Source: UBA9676 sp036522155 (GTDB lineage Bacteria; Actinomycetota; Actinomycetes; Streptosporangiales; Streptosporangiaceae). From it: a stretch of DNA of 11,318 nt. The position numbers and the translations under genes were made by a program. The stretch lies in the NCBI GenBank assembly GCA_036522155.1, contig DATDGI010000238.1, forward strand, positions 1 to 11,318. Reading direction: 5' to 3'. Below are positions 1-6,542 of this stretch, piece after piece (positions within the stretch are counted from its first letter, which is position 1; each line of letters begins with the position of its first letter). Below the pieces are notes generated by a model that saw only the letters and a program-made list of their open reading frames with translations, ran no database searches and had not been told where the DNA came from.

Positions 1-107
1 TCGCCTACGGCGACCCCGGCACCGGCGAAGACCACCAGGCCATCACCACCGGCACCCCCGCCGGCATCGCCCACCACCTCACCACCTGGCTCGTCAGCCG
101 CAGCTAA
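1..107 (+). CDS. 3' end of an unrecognised protein (partial)
   Basis: Reading from base 3, an open frame of 34 codons ends at a TAA (105-107). The visible C-terminus reads AYGDPGTGEDHQAITTGTP and then a short hydrophobic/helical stretch (AGIAHHLTTWLVSRS). Every codon ends in G or C until the stop, the bias expected of a real gene in this genome. The start lies outside the window. I do not recognise the family and cannot assign a function from 34 residues. The gene converges on the sigma factor gene, 47 bp away, with no clear terminator hairpin between them. Confidence 0.6.
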   Translation, partial: AYGDPGTGEDHQAITTGTPAGIAHHLTTWLVSRS

Positions 108-154
108 CAGCCCAAACAGACTTCTGAAACACGCCCTAGCCCTGGCCGCCGGGA

Positions 155-1315
155 TCAGCCGAGGTAGCCGCGCAGGACCTGGGCGCGGCTCGGATGGCGG
201 AGCTTGGCCAGCGTCTTTGACTCGATCTGGCGGATTCGCTCGCGGGTGACGCCGAACTCCCGGCCCACCTCTTCCAGCGTGCGCGGATGACCGTCGGTCA
301 GGCCGAACCGCAGCTGGATGATCTTCTGCTCACGGCCGGACAGGCTGTCGAGAATCTGCTCCAGCTGATCCTGCAGCATGATGAACGCCGCCGCCTCGAT
401 CGGGACCACAGCATCGGTGTCCTCGATGAAGTCGCCCAGGTCGGAGTCTTCCTCGCCGATCGGCGCCTGCAGGGACACCGGTTCCTGGGCGATCCGCTGG
501 ATCTCGGCCACCCGGTCGGCCGGCATCCCCATCTCGGCGGCGATCTCGGCCGGGGTCGCCTCCCGGCCCAGGTCCTGATGAAGCTGGCGCTGGACCCGGG
601 CCATCTTGTTGATCGTCTCCACCATGTGCACCGGGATCCGGATCGTGCGGGCCTGGTCCGCGATCGCGCGCGTGATGGCCTGCCGGATCCACCAGGTGGC
701 GTAGGTGGAGAACTTGTAGCCCTTGGTGTAGTCGAACTTCTCCACGGCCCGGATCAGGCCGAGGTTGCCCTCCTGGATCAGGTCGAGGAAGCCGAGCCCA
801 CGGCCGATATAGCGCTTGGCGATCGACACCACCAGCCGCAGGTTCGCCTCGATCAGGCGCTGCTTAGCGCGCAGCCCTTCGGCCGCGAGCAGGGCCAGTT
901 CCGGCCGCTCGGCTCCGGGGCAGGGAAGCCCGCAAGCCAGTTTCTCCTCAGCGAACAGCCCGGCTTCGATCGACTTGGCCAGCTCGACCTCGTCCTCGGC
1001 CGTGAGCAAGGGCACCCGGCCGATCTCGCGCAGGTAGATGCGCACCAGGTCGCTGGTGACCGGACGGCGGGCGTCATCCGCCTGCCCGGAGGCGGGCCGG
1101 CTGTCGGCGTCATCGGCGCTGGCGTCGAGAACATCGACCCCTTCGTCGGCGAGCAGCCGGGCCACGCCGTCGATCGCTTGGGCGGGCAGGTCGCTGGCGT
1201 CCAGGGCGGCGGCGATGTCGGCCAGGGCGACCACACCATGCTCCCTGGCCCGCGCGATCAGGTCCGCCATCTGATCCCCGGCCTGCCGTCCGCTGGGGAG
1301 GAGCGTGAGGGTCAC
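155..1315 (-). CDS. rpoD: RpoD/HrdB-type RNA polymerase sigma-70 factor
   Basis: This sigma subunit directs RNA polymerase to -10/-35 promoters. In 386 aa it shows a short region-1.1-like segment (about 17-63), an acidic linker, region 1.2 (88-103, SDLVRIYLREIGRVPL), region 2 (about 150-222, including the core-binding DLIQEGNLGLIRAVEKFDY and the -10-reading YATWWIRQAITRAIADQ), region 3 (about 224-300) and region 4 (about 318-382, with helix-turn-helix TLEEVGREFGVTRERIRQIE and the C-terminus KLRHPSRAQVLRGYLG). The frame opens at GTG 1315, which has no Shine-Dalgarno sequence. ATG 1270, preceded by GGGGA, is an equally plausible start and leaves all domains intact. It follows dnaG on the same strand. 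It lacks the long N-terminal extension of HrdB/SigA, so it may be the primary factor or a group-2 paralogue. The only two cysteines (C128, C132) sit in a variable linker. Confidence 0.95.
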   Translation of the reverse strand: MTLTLLPSGRQAGDQMADLIARAREHGVVALADIAAALDASDLPAQAIDGVARLLADEGVDVLDASADDADSRPASGQADDARRPVTSDLVRIYLREIGRVPLLTAEDEVELAKSIEAGLFAEEKLACGLPCPGAERPELALLAAEGLRAKQRLIEANLRLVVSIAKRYIGRGLGFLDLIQEGNLGLIRAVEKFDYTKGYKFSTYATWWIRQAITRAIADQARTIRIPVHMVETINKMARVQRQLHQDLGREATPAEIAAEMGMPADRVAEIQRIAQEPVSLQAPIGEEDSDLGDFIEDTDAVVPIEAAAFIMLQDQLEQILDSLSGREQKIIQLRFGLTDGHPRTLEEVGREFGVTRERIRQIESKTLAKLRHPSRAQVLRGYLG

Positions 1316-1340
1316 GAAGCCAGTGTGCGTCAGAAAGCCC

Positions 1341-1367
1341 AGGTTACGGGGGGCTTAGTTTTGTCAC
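1341..1367 (-). promoter_or_regulatory. Probable promoter of the sigma factor gene
   Basis: On the minus strand, GTGACA (1367-1362) resembles a -35 box. After a short 15-nt spacer comes TAACCT (1346-1341), which fits the TAnnnT -10 pattern. Transcription would begin about 20 nt before GTG 1315 and just after the hairpin that closes dnaG. The spacer is shorter than the optimal 17, so this is a moderate call based on position and motif only. Confidence 0.4.
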
Positions 1368-1386
1368 CCCGGTGATATGTAACGCG

Positions 1387-1412
1387 CGGCCCTGATCACG
1401 CGATCAGGGCCG
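1387..1412 (-). terminator. Hairpin terminator after dnaG
   Basis: A perfect 11-bp inverted repeat (CGGCCCTGATC, loop ACGC, GATCAGGGCCG) lies 21 bp past the dnaG stop codon. It has no T-run, which is common for actinobacterial hairpin terminators. It separates dnaG from the sigma gene, so most sigma transcripts probably start downstream of it. Confidence 0.7.
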
Positions 1413-1433
1413 GCCACCCGGCTCTGACGTGGC

Positions 1434-3347
1434 CTAGAGGTCCCCGGCGGCCCGCTCCAGGAGGGCCTTCCGGCGCTGTTCCAGCGCCACCAGATCGCCG
1501 AATGTGCGGTTGTAGACGGCCTGGCCGTCCACCGGGCTGAGCCGTTGCAGGCGCGACTTGACGGCCGCGATGCTCCGGCTGACCGCGAGTTCTTCCACCC
1601 GGGCCAGCACCGCATCGGCATACCGGGCATCGGGTTCGCCGTCGGCCCGCGGCACCCGCAGCGGCTCCACCGCGAGCTGGGTCACGAACGCCCGGGTGGC
1701 GTCGTCCGGTGCCGTCTCCCGCAGCATCGCCACCCACTGCTGGGAGCCACCCGCTCCCCCGGTGCCGCCGGAGGCGGCGATGAGATCGTGGACCGCCACG
1801 TGCAGGGGGGCGGTGAAGGTCTCCGGATCGATGGCGTCGAACACGGGCCCGCACAGCGCTGGCCGCTGGATGGCCAGCTTGAGCGCCTCCCGTTCCACCT
1901 GGATCACCGGATCGCCCAGGTCGTACCGGGGTGCGTCCTGGCCAGCATCGGAGACGGCGGGCCTGGTGTCCCGCTCACCGGGCCGGGCCGCTGCCCGCCG
2001 GCCTGGTGGCGGTTGCGCACCCCGGACATACCGGCCGATCCGGCTCAGGACGAGCTCCTGGTCGTTCAGGCCCAGCCAGCGGTCCAGGTTGTAGGCATAG
2101 ACCTTGCGCAGGCCATCGTCCTTGATCCGGGCGACGAAGCGGGCCGCGGCATCCAGCGCCCCCAGCCGGCCCTCCGCGGTCCCGATGTCGAAGTCACGCA
2201 TGGTGTTGCGGATCGAGAACTCATACAGCGGCACCCGGCTCGCGACCAGGTCGCGCACGGCGGCGTCGCCGTGCTTGAGCCGCAGATCGCAGGGGTCAAG
2301 GCCATCGGGCTGCACCGACACGAAGGTCTGGGTGACGAACCGCTCCTCCATATCGAACGCCCGCAGGGAAGCACGCCGCCCGGCGTTGTCGCCATCAAAG
2401 GTGAAGATGACCTCACCCCGCTGCCAGTCGGCGTCCATCAGCAGCCGGCGCAGCACCTTGACGTGCCCTTCGCCGAAGGACGTCCCGCTGGTCGCGATGG
2501 CGGTCGGCACCCCGGCCAGGTGGCAGGCCATCACGTCGGTGTAGCCCTCGACCACCACCGCCTGCCGCCGCTGCGCGATCTCCCGCTTGGCCAGGTCCGC
2601 CCCGTAGAGCACCGAGCTCTTCTTGAACAGCGAGGTCTCCGGGGTGTTCAGGTACTTCGGGCCGTCGTCGTCGGCGGCGAGCTTCCGGGCGCCGAACGCG
2701 ATGACGTCCCCGGTCAGATCCCGGACCGGCCAGATCAGGCGGCCACGGAACCGGTCCACCGGGCCGCGCCGGCCCTGGCTGGCGAGCCCGCCGGTGAGGA
2801 GCTCGGCATCGGTGAAGCCGCGGCCGCGCAGGTGGCTGGTGAGCGCCTCCCAATCCGCGGGCGCGTAGCCGACGCCGAACCGGACGGCATCAGCCAGCTC
2901 GAACCCCCGTTCCGACAAGAACGCGCGGGCCGGAGCGGCGGCCGGACTGTGCAACCGTTCGGCATAAAAATCGGCGGCGGCCTTGTGCGCTTCCAGCAGC
3001 CGCCGGCGCTGGCTCTGCTCCTGCCCGGGCACGCGGCCGCCCTGCTCGTACCTGAGCTCGATGCCCGCGCGGGCCGCGAGCCGCTCGACCGCCTCGGGGA
3101 AGGACAGGTTGTCGATCTTCTCGATGAACTTGATGACGTCGCCGCCGTCGGCGCAGGAGAAGCAGTACCACAGGCCGCGGGCCGGGGTGACGTTGAAGGA
3201 CGGCGTCTTCTCGTCGTGGAACGGGCACAGCCCCTTGAGGGAGCCGCCGCCCGCGTTGCGCAACTGGAGGTACTCACCGACGACCTCGTCGATGGGTGAG
3301 CGCTCGCGGACCACCGCGATGTCCTCGTCGCGGATCCGCCCTGCCAC
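1434..3347 (-). CDS. dnaG: DNA primase DnaG
   Basis: DnaG makes the RNA primers for lagging-strand and restart synthesis and works with the replicative helicase. The 637-aa product has the normal family length and order. A CHC2 zinc finger is near the N-terminus (C41-P-F-H44 ... C62-F-S-C65). The primase core with its TOPRIM fold follows, with catalytic acidic motifs EGYTD (E267) and DGD (D318, D320). A flexible Pro/Arg/Ala-rich linker at about 470-505 leads to a C-terminal helicase-interaction domain (about 510-637). The frame stays open to base 3494, but GTG 3347 is the start: it begins the family-typical N-terminus (V/M)AGRIRDEDI and has a GGAGG Shine-Dalgarno 5 nt upstream. The stop is TAG at 1434-1436. 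It is first in a dnaG-sigma gene pair and divergent from the HAD phosphatase gene. Confidence 0.98.
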   Translation of the reverse strand: MAGRIRDEDIAVVRERSPIDEVVGEYLQLRNAGGGSLKGLCPFHDEKTPSFNVTPARGLWYCFSCADGGDVIKFIEKIDNLSFPEAVERLAARAGIELRYEQGGRVPGQEQSQRRRLLEAHKAAADFYAERLHSPAAAPARAFLSERGFELADAVRFGVGYAPADWEALTSHLRGRGFTDAELLTGGLASQGRRGPVDRFRGRLIWPVRDLTGDVIAFGARKLAADDDGPKYLNTPETSLFKKSSVLYGADLAKREIAQRRQAVVVEGYTDVMACHLAGVPTAIATSGTSFGEGHVKVLRRLLMDADWQRGEVIFTFDGDNAGRRASLRAFDMEERFVTQTFVSVQPDGLDPCDLRLKHGDAAVRDLVASRVPLYEFSIRNTMRDFDIGTAEGRLGALDAAARFVARIKDDGLRKVYAYNLDRWLGLNDQELVLSRIGRYVRGAQPPPGRRAAARPGERDTRPAVSDAGQDAPRYDLGDPVIQVEREALKLAIQRPALCGPVFDAIDPETFTAPLHVAVHDLIAASGGTGGAGGSQQWVAMLRETAPDDATRAFVTQLAVEPLRVPRADGEPDARYADAVLARVEELAVSRSIAAVKSRLQRLSPVDGQAVYNRTFGDLVALEQRRKALLERAAGDL

Positions 3348-3352
3348 TGGTG

Positions 3353-3357
3353 CCTCC
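3353..3357 (-). promoter_or_regulatory. Ribosome binding site fixing the dnaG start
   Basis: GGAGG on the minus strand is separated by CACCA (5 nt) from GTG 3347. This selects the 637-aa form of DnaG over the 49-residue longer open frame, whose extra N-terminus is not DnaG-like. Confidence 0.8.
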
Positions 3358-3384
3358 GCCGCTGCGAGCCCCGCCGTCCCGGCG

Positions 3385-3390
3385 AGTCTA
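3385..3390 (-). promoter_or_regulatory. Probable -10 box of dnaG
   Basis: TAGACT on the minus strand fits the actinobacterial TAnnnT -10 consensus. It would place the transcript start near 3378, giving a leader of about 30 nt that includes the GGAGG site. No convincing -35 hexamer is visible 16-18 nt upstream. Confidence 0.45.
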
Positions 3391-3434
3391 GCCCCAGCCA
3401 CTGCCAGTCCGCGGGGTTCGCCGCGGCCGGTTGA

Positions 3435-3440
3435 TAGCGT
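3435..3440 (+). promoter_or_regulatory. Probable -10 box of the HAD gene (leaderless)
   Basis: TAGCGT fits TAnnnT and is followed by 7 bases and then GTG 3448. This spacing puts the transcription start at or next to the first base of the start codon. There is no Shine-Dalgarno sequence before that GTG, which agrees with a leaderless message. The -35 region is not recognisable. Confidence 0.45.
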
Positions 3441-3447
3441 CCCGGGT

Positions 3448-4167
3448 GTGCGCGGCCGACTGGTCCTGTGGGACATCGACTTCACCCTGCTCAACGCGGG
3501 CGGGGTGGGCCGGGTTGTCTATGTGTCAGTGTTCCGCGACCTGTTCGGCCGCGACCCGGTGGCGGTGGCGCCGATGGCCGGCCGGACCGAGCGGGCGATC
3601 ATACTCGAAACGCTCGTCATGTCCGGGATCAGCGACCCGCGCGGGCAGGTGGACGCCTTCGTGGCCGAACTCGTGCGGCGGGCACCGGGACTGCGGGAGG
3701 AGTTCGCGGCCCGCGGCCATGTGCTGCCCGGCGCGGTGGCGGCGCTCAAGGCCGTTGCCGCGCTCGGGCCGGACGCGGCCGTGCAGTCGGTGCTGACCGG
3801 GAACGTGCGCCCCGTCGCCGAGGCCAAGCTGGCGGCGTTCGGGCTGGACGGCTACCTCGACCTGGCCGTCGGTGCCTACGGCGAGGAGCACGAGGACCGG
3901 GCCGAACTGGTCCATCTGGCCTGGAGCCGGGCGCAGGCCGGGTACGGCCGGGATTTCACCGGCCGGGCGACGGTGCTGGTCGGCGACACCCCGCTGGACG
4001 TGGCCGCGGCGGCCGATACCGGCGCCCGCTCGGTGGGGGTGGCCACCGGCGGATCCACCATGGCCGAACTGGCCGCGGCCGGCGCCGACTGCGTCCTGCC
4101 CGACCTGACCGACACCCCCGCCGTCCTCGCCGCCCTCGTTCCGCCGGCCGATAACACGCCCCGCTGA
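3448..4167 (+). CDS. HAD-superfamily hydrolase, phosphoglycolate-phosphatase-like
   Basis: A cytoplasmic HAD phosphohydrolase of 239 aa. Motif I is D9-I-D11-F-T13-L-L, where D9 is the nucleophile and D11 the acid/base. Motif II is the threonine in VLTGN (T117), motif III probably K127, and motif IV GD180TPLD184 for Mg2+. A helical cap domain lies between motifs I and II (about 16-90). The layout matches the Gph/PGP-like subfamily, whose members act on small phosphate esters; the substrate cannot be read from sequence. The frame runs open far upstream, but that part overlaps dnaG antisense. GTG 3448 sits six residues before the hydrophobic strand that ends in motif I and immediately after a -10-like box, so it is the likely start. 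It is divergent from dnaG and followed by a hairpin. Confidence 0.9.
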   Translation: MRGRLVLWDIDFTLLNAGGVGRVVYVSVFRDLFGRDPVAVAPMAGRTERAIILETLVMSGISDPRGQVDAFVAELVRRAPGLREEFAARGHVLPGAVAALKAVAALGPDAAVQSVLTGNVRPVAEAKLAAFGLDGYLDLAVGAYGEEHEDRAELVHLAWSRAQAGYGRDFTGRATVLVGDTPLDVAAAADTGARSVGVATGGSTMAELAAAGADCVLPDLTDTPAVLAALVPPADNTPR

Positions 4168-4171
4168 CAAT

Positions 4172-4192
4172 CCGGTGGCCGTTATCCACCGG
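4172..4192 (+). terminator. Short hairpin after the HAD gene
   Basis: A 7-bp perfect stem (CCGGTGG / CCACCGG) with a 7-nt loop (CCGTTAT) begins 5 bp past the HAD stop codon. There is no T-run. It may end HAD transcription. Its right arm overlaps the first DnaA-box-like sequence, so the two readings compete. Confidence 0.4.
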
Positions 4193-4221
4193 GCCGCCGT
4201 GGCTGGTGACCGCTGTCCACA
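4182..4221 (+). promoter_or_regulatory. Pair of DnaA-box-like sequences
   Basis: TTATCCACC (4182-4190) differs by one base from the DnaA box TTATCCACA. CTGTCCACA (4213-4221) differs by one base from the streptomycete-type box TTGTCCACA. They have the same orientation and start 31 bp apart, about three helical turns, in a 105-bp noncoding gap. They could bind DnaA, but two imperfect 9-mers are weak evidence, and the first lies in a hairpin arm. Confidence 0.25.
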
Positions 4222-4272
4222 GCCGCCAGCACGGGGGCTGCCCCGCACCGGCAGCTGCGATCAGATCCGTGC

Positions 4273-5277
4273 ATGGCCGCTCCCCTGCCCGATAGCTGCC
4301 AGGAGTTACTCGACCGCCAGCACGGTGTCATCGCCCGGTGGCAAGCCGCCCAAGCCCGGCTGGATGCCGCCGCCATCGACGCCAGACTCCGGCGTCACCG
4401 CTGGCAGCCCGTGTACACCGGGGTCTACGCCGCATTCACTGGCGAGCTGCCACGGCTGGCCCTCCTCTGGGCCGCCGTGCTCCGGGCCGGGCCCGGCGCC
4501 GTGCTCAGTTACTCCACCGCCGCGGAACTCGACCATCTCATCGACCGGCCCAGTGACGCCATCCACGTGACGACGGCCAGGACCCGCAGGGTCACGGTCG
4601 GCCCCGCCGATCGAATGAGCCCGGCCAGCATCGTCGTCCACTACTCGTCCCGGATCGATGAGGCACGTCACCCATCCCGGGTTCCGCCCCGCACCCGAAT
4701 CGAGGAGACCACAGTCGACCTCAGCCAGGCTGCCCGGACTCTGGAAGACGCCGAATCATGGCTCATCCGCGCCTGCTCACGCCGGCTCACCACCCCGCAC
4801 CTGCTCGCAGCTGCGCTGGCGGCACGAACAAGGCTCCGCTGGCGGACCGAGCTGACCGGTGCGCTGGCAGACATCGACGAGGGGGTTCACTCCGCGCTTG
4901 AATCCCGCTACGTACGCCGGGTTGAACGCCCCCACGGCCTCCCTCCGGCTGTGCGCCAAGCCCCGAGCAAGAGCGGCCCGCGCAACCGCTACCTGGACAA
5001 CCACTACCGGGAGTTCGGCGTCGTGGTCGAGCTCGATGGGCGGGCGGCCCACCCCGCCGAGGCGCGCTGGCGGGACATCCACCGAGACAATGCCAGCGCG
5101 GCCCAGGGCCTGACCACCCTCCGGTACGGCTGGGCCGACCTCACCACGGATTCGTGCCGGGTGGCTCGCGAGATCGGCCAGGTACTACGCCAGCGTGGCT
5201 GGGCCGGACGGCTGCGCGCCTGCGGCCCGTCGTGCGCGCTCGATTCCTTGATCTGGAAGGATTTTCAGTCACTGTGA
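4273..5277 (+). CDS. AbiEi-like winged-helix protein with DUF559/VSR-like nuclease domain
   Basis: A 334-aa orphan. Residues about 10-56 (ELLDRQHGVIARWQAAQ ... RLRRHRWQPVYTGVYAAFTG) resemble the winged-helix N-terminus of AbiEi-family antitoxins, followed by a helical stretch with a conserved-looking AVLSYSTAAEL. Residues about 205-310 resemble the small DUF559/VSR-like endonuclease fold of the PD-(D/E)XK group: E210, D242, then VVELDGRAAHP (E253, D255), RDIHRDN and LRYGW. This arrangement is common in actinobacteria and its function is not established; nucleic-acid cleavage is an inference. ATG 4273 fits the family N-terminus but has only a weak Shine-Dalgarno. No AbiEii nucleotidyltransferase toxin gene is adjacent. 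Codon choice looks somewhat looser than in its neighbours (more CGA, AGG, TCA, ACA), hinting at acquisition. The last nine codons and stop lie within an AT-richer perfect inverted repeat. Confidence 0.8.
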   Translation: MAAPLPDSCQELLDRQHGVIARWQAAQARLDAAAIDARLRRHRWQPVYTGVYAAFTGELPRLALLWAAVLRAGPGAVLSYSTAAELDHLIDRPSDAIHVTTARTRRVTVGPADRMSPASIVVHYSSRIDEARHPSRVPPRTRIEETTVDLSQAARTLEDAESWLIRACSRRLTTPHLLAAALAARTRLRWRTELTGALADIDEGVHSALESRYVRRVERPHGLPPAVRQAPSKSGPRNRYLDNHYREFGVVVELDGRAAHPAEARWRDIHRDNASAAQGLTTLRYGWADLTTDSCRVAREIGQVLRQRGWAGRLRACGPSCALDSLIWKDFQSL

Positions 5278-5297
5278 CTGAAAATCCTTCCAGATCA
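5249..5297. terminator. Perfect 24-bp-arm inverted repeat, probable bidirectional terminator
   Basis: Bases 5249-5272 and 5274-5297 are exact reverse complements around a single central T (5273). The arms begin TGATCTGGAAGG and are about 42% GC in a region near 70%. The repeat lies between two convergent genes. It contains the last nine codons and the TGA (5275-5277) of the plus-strand orphan gene and lies 15 bp past the TAG of the minus-strand oxidoreductase. The position suggests termination in both directions, but the length, perfection and composition are unusual for a native terminator. Confidence 0.75.
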
Positions 5298-5312
5298 TGA
5301 AAGCCGCGCCAG

Positions 5313-6542
5313 CTAGAGCTCGGGGAGGGGGATGTCGGGGTCGGTGAGGCGGGTGGGGTCTACTTTCTTGGCCGAGCGGATGAGGGCCTGGATGTCGTCG
5401 TTGACGTCCCACACGTTGACGTTCATCCCGGCCACCACGGCGCCGTCGCGCAGCCAGAACGCGATGAACTCGCGGCCGGGCTGGTCGCCCCGGTAGAGCA
5501 CCTGGTCGTAGGTGCCCGGCTCGGGCAGCCCGGCGGCTTCCATGCCCAGGTCGTACTGGTCGCTGTAGAAGTAGGGCACCGGGTCGTAGGTCACATCCTG
5601 GCCGAGCATGGACCGGGCCGCGGCCGGGCCGCCGTTCAGCGCATTCGCCCAGTGCTCGACCCTGACCCGGCGGCCAAGCAGCGGATGGTAGGAGTTCGCC
5701 ACGTCTCCGGCGGCGAAGATGTCCGGGCCGGAGGAGCGCAGCGACGCGTCGGCGACGACCCCGTTGCTGACCTCCAGTCCGGCTTCGGCGGCCAGGCCGG
5801 TGCTGGGCACGGCACCGATCCCGACCACGGTCACGTCCGCCGGCACCACCTCGCCGGACGAGGTGACCACCTCGCCGACACCACCCGCGGCCGAGCCGCG
5901 GAACTCGCTGACCGACTCCCCGAACCGGAACACCACCCCGTGCTCACGGTGCAGCTCGGTGAACATCCCGCCCAGTTCCGGGCCGAGCGCGCGGTACAGT
6001 GCCGCCGGTTCCGGTTCGATCACCGTCACCTCGCAGCCGGCCTGGCGGGCGGCCGAGGCCACTTCCAGGCCGATCCAGCCCGCGCCCGCGATGGTCACCC
6101 GGCCGCCGCCGGCCAGCGCCGCCTTCAGCCGCTCACAGTCGGCCACGGTCCGCAGGTACAGCACCCCGTCCAGGCTGCCGCCCGGCACGCTGAGCCGGCG
6201 CGGCGACGCACCGGTGGCCAGCAGCAGCCGGTCGTAGCCCAGCGTCGCGCCGTCATCGGTGGTGACCCGCCGGGCGGCCGGGTCGAGCGCGGTGACCGTG
6301 ACGCCGAGCCGCAGGTCCACCTCGTGCTCGGCGTACCAGCCTTCCTCGTGCACGTAGATCACGGACTTCTCGTCCGTGCCGAGCAGGTAGCCCTTGGACA
6401 GCGGCGGCCGCTCGTAGGGCCGCTCGGTCTCGGTGCCAAGCATGATCACCTGCCCGCCGAACCCCTCGTCGCGCAGGGTCTCAGCGGCTTTGGCCCCGGT
6501 CAGGCTGGCGCCGACGATCACATAACTGGGCTCAGCGGGCAT
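5313..6542 (-). CDS. FAD/NAD(H)-dependent oxidoreductase, ferredoxin-reductase type
   Basis: A 409-aa flavoprotein of the class that passes electrons from NADH to ferredoxins or rubredoxins. An N-terminal FAD-binding Rossmann motif (VIVGASLTG, 8-16) carries Ser where most relatives have Gly in GAGLAG. RPPLSKGYL (45-53) is typical of this family. A second Rossmann motif for NAD is VTIAGAGWIGLE (149-160), with E176 at the end of the next strand, suggesting NADH rather than NADPH. The second FAD motif is DIFAAGD (274-280). A C-terminal reductase domain (about 320-400) follows. ATG 6542 is chosen because of GGGAGG 8 nt upstream and the family N-terminus; the longer open frame adds non-homologous sequence. 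Its first 11 bp overlap the end of dgt, so translation is probably coupled. No ferredoxin gene is in the window, so the partner is unknown. Confidence 0.9.
   Translation of the reverse strand: MPAEPSYVIVGASLTGAKAAETLRDEGFGGQVIMLGTETERPYERPPLSKGYLLGTDEKSVIYVHEEGWYAEHEVDLRLGVTVTALDPAARRVTTDDGATLGYDRLLLATGASPRRLSVPGGSLDGVLYLRTVADCERLKAALAGGGRVTIAGAGWIGLEVASAARQAGCEVTVIEPEPAALYRALGPELGGMFTELHREHGVVFRFGESVSEFRGSAAGGVGEVVTSSGEVVPADVTVVGIGAVPSTGLAAEAGLEVSNGVVADASLRSSGPDIFAAGDVANSYHPLLGRRVRVEHWANALNGGPAAARSMLGQDVTYDPVPYFYSDQYDLGMEAAGLPEPGTYDQVLYRGDQPGREFIAFWLRDGAVVAGMNVNVWDVNDDIQALIRSAKKVDPTRLTDPDIPLPEL

Noticed and set aside
287..1375. Plus-strand open frame opposite the sigma factor gene
   Set aside because: The minus-strand reading has complete sigma regions 1.2 to 4; the plus reading has no family features.
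1545..3299. Plus-strand open frame of 584 codons opposite dnaG
   Set aside because: A shadow of dnaG in a GC-rich genome; the composition is biased and there is no recognisable motif.
2983..3447. Long N-terminal extension of the HAD phosphatase
   Set aside because: It reads antisense through dnaG and shows no domain; HAD motif I starts just after GTG 3448.
3348..3494. 49-residue N-terminal extension of DnaG
   Set aside because: It is not DnaG-like, overlaps the divergent promoter region and the HAD start, and GTG 3347 has a strong Shine-Dalgarno sequence.
4168..5277. A complete AbiE toxin-antitoxin pair
   Set aside because: Only the AbiEi-like N-terminus is present; no nucleotidyltransferase-type AbiEii gene occurs on either side.
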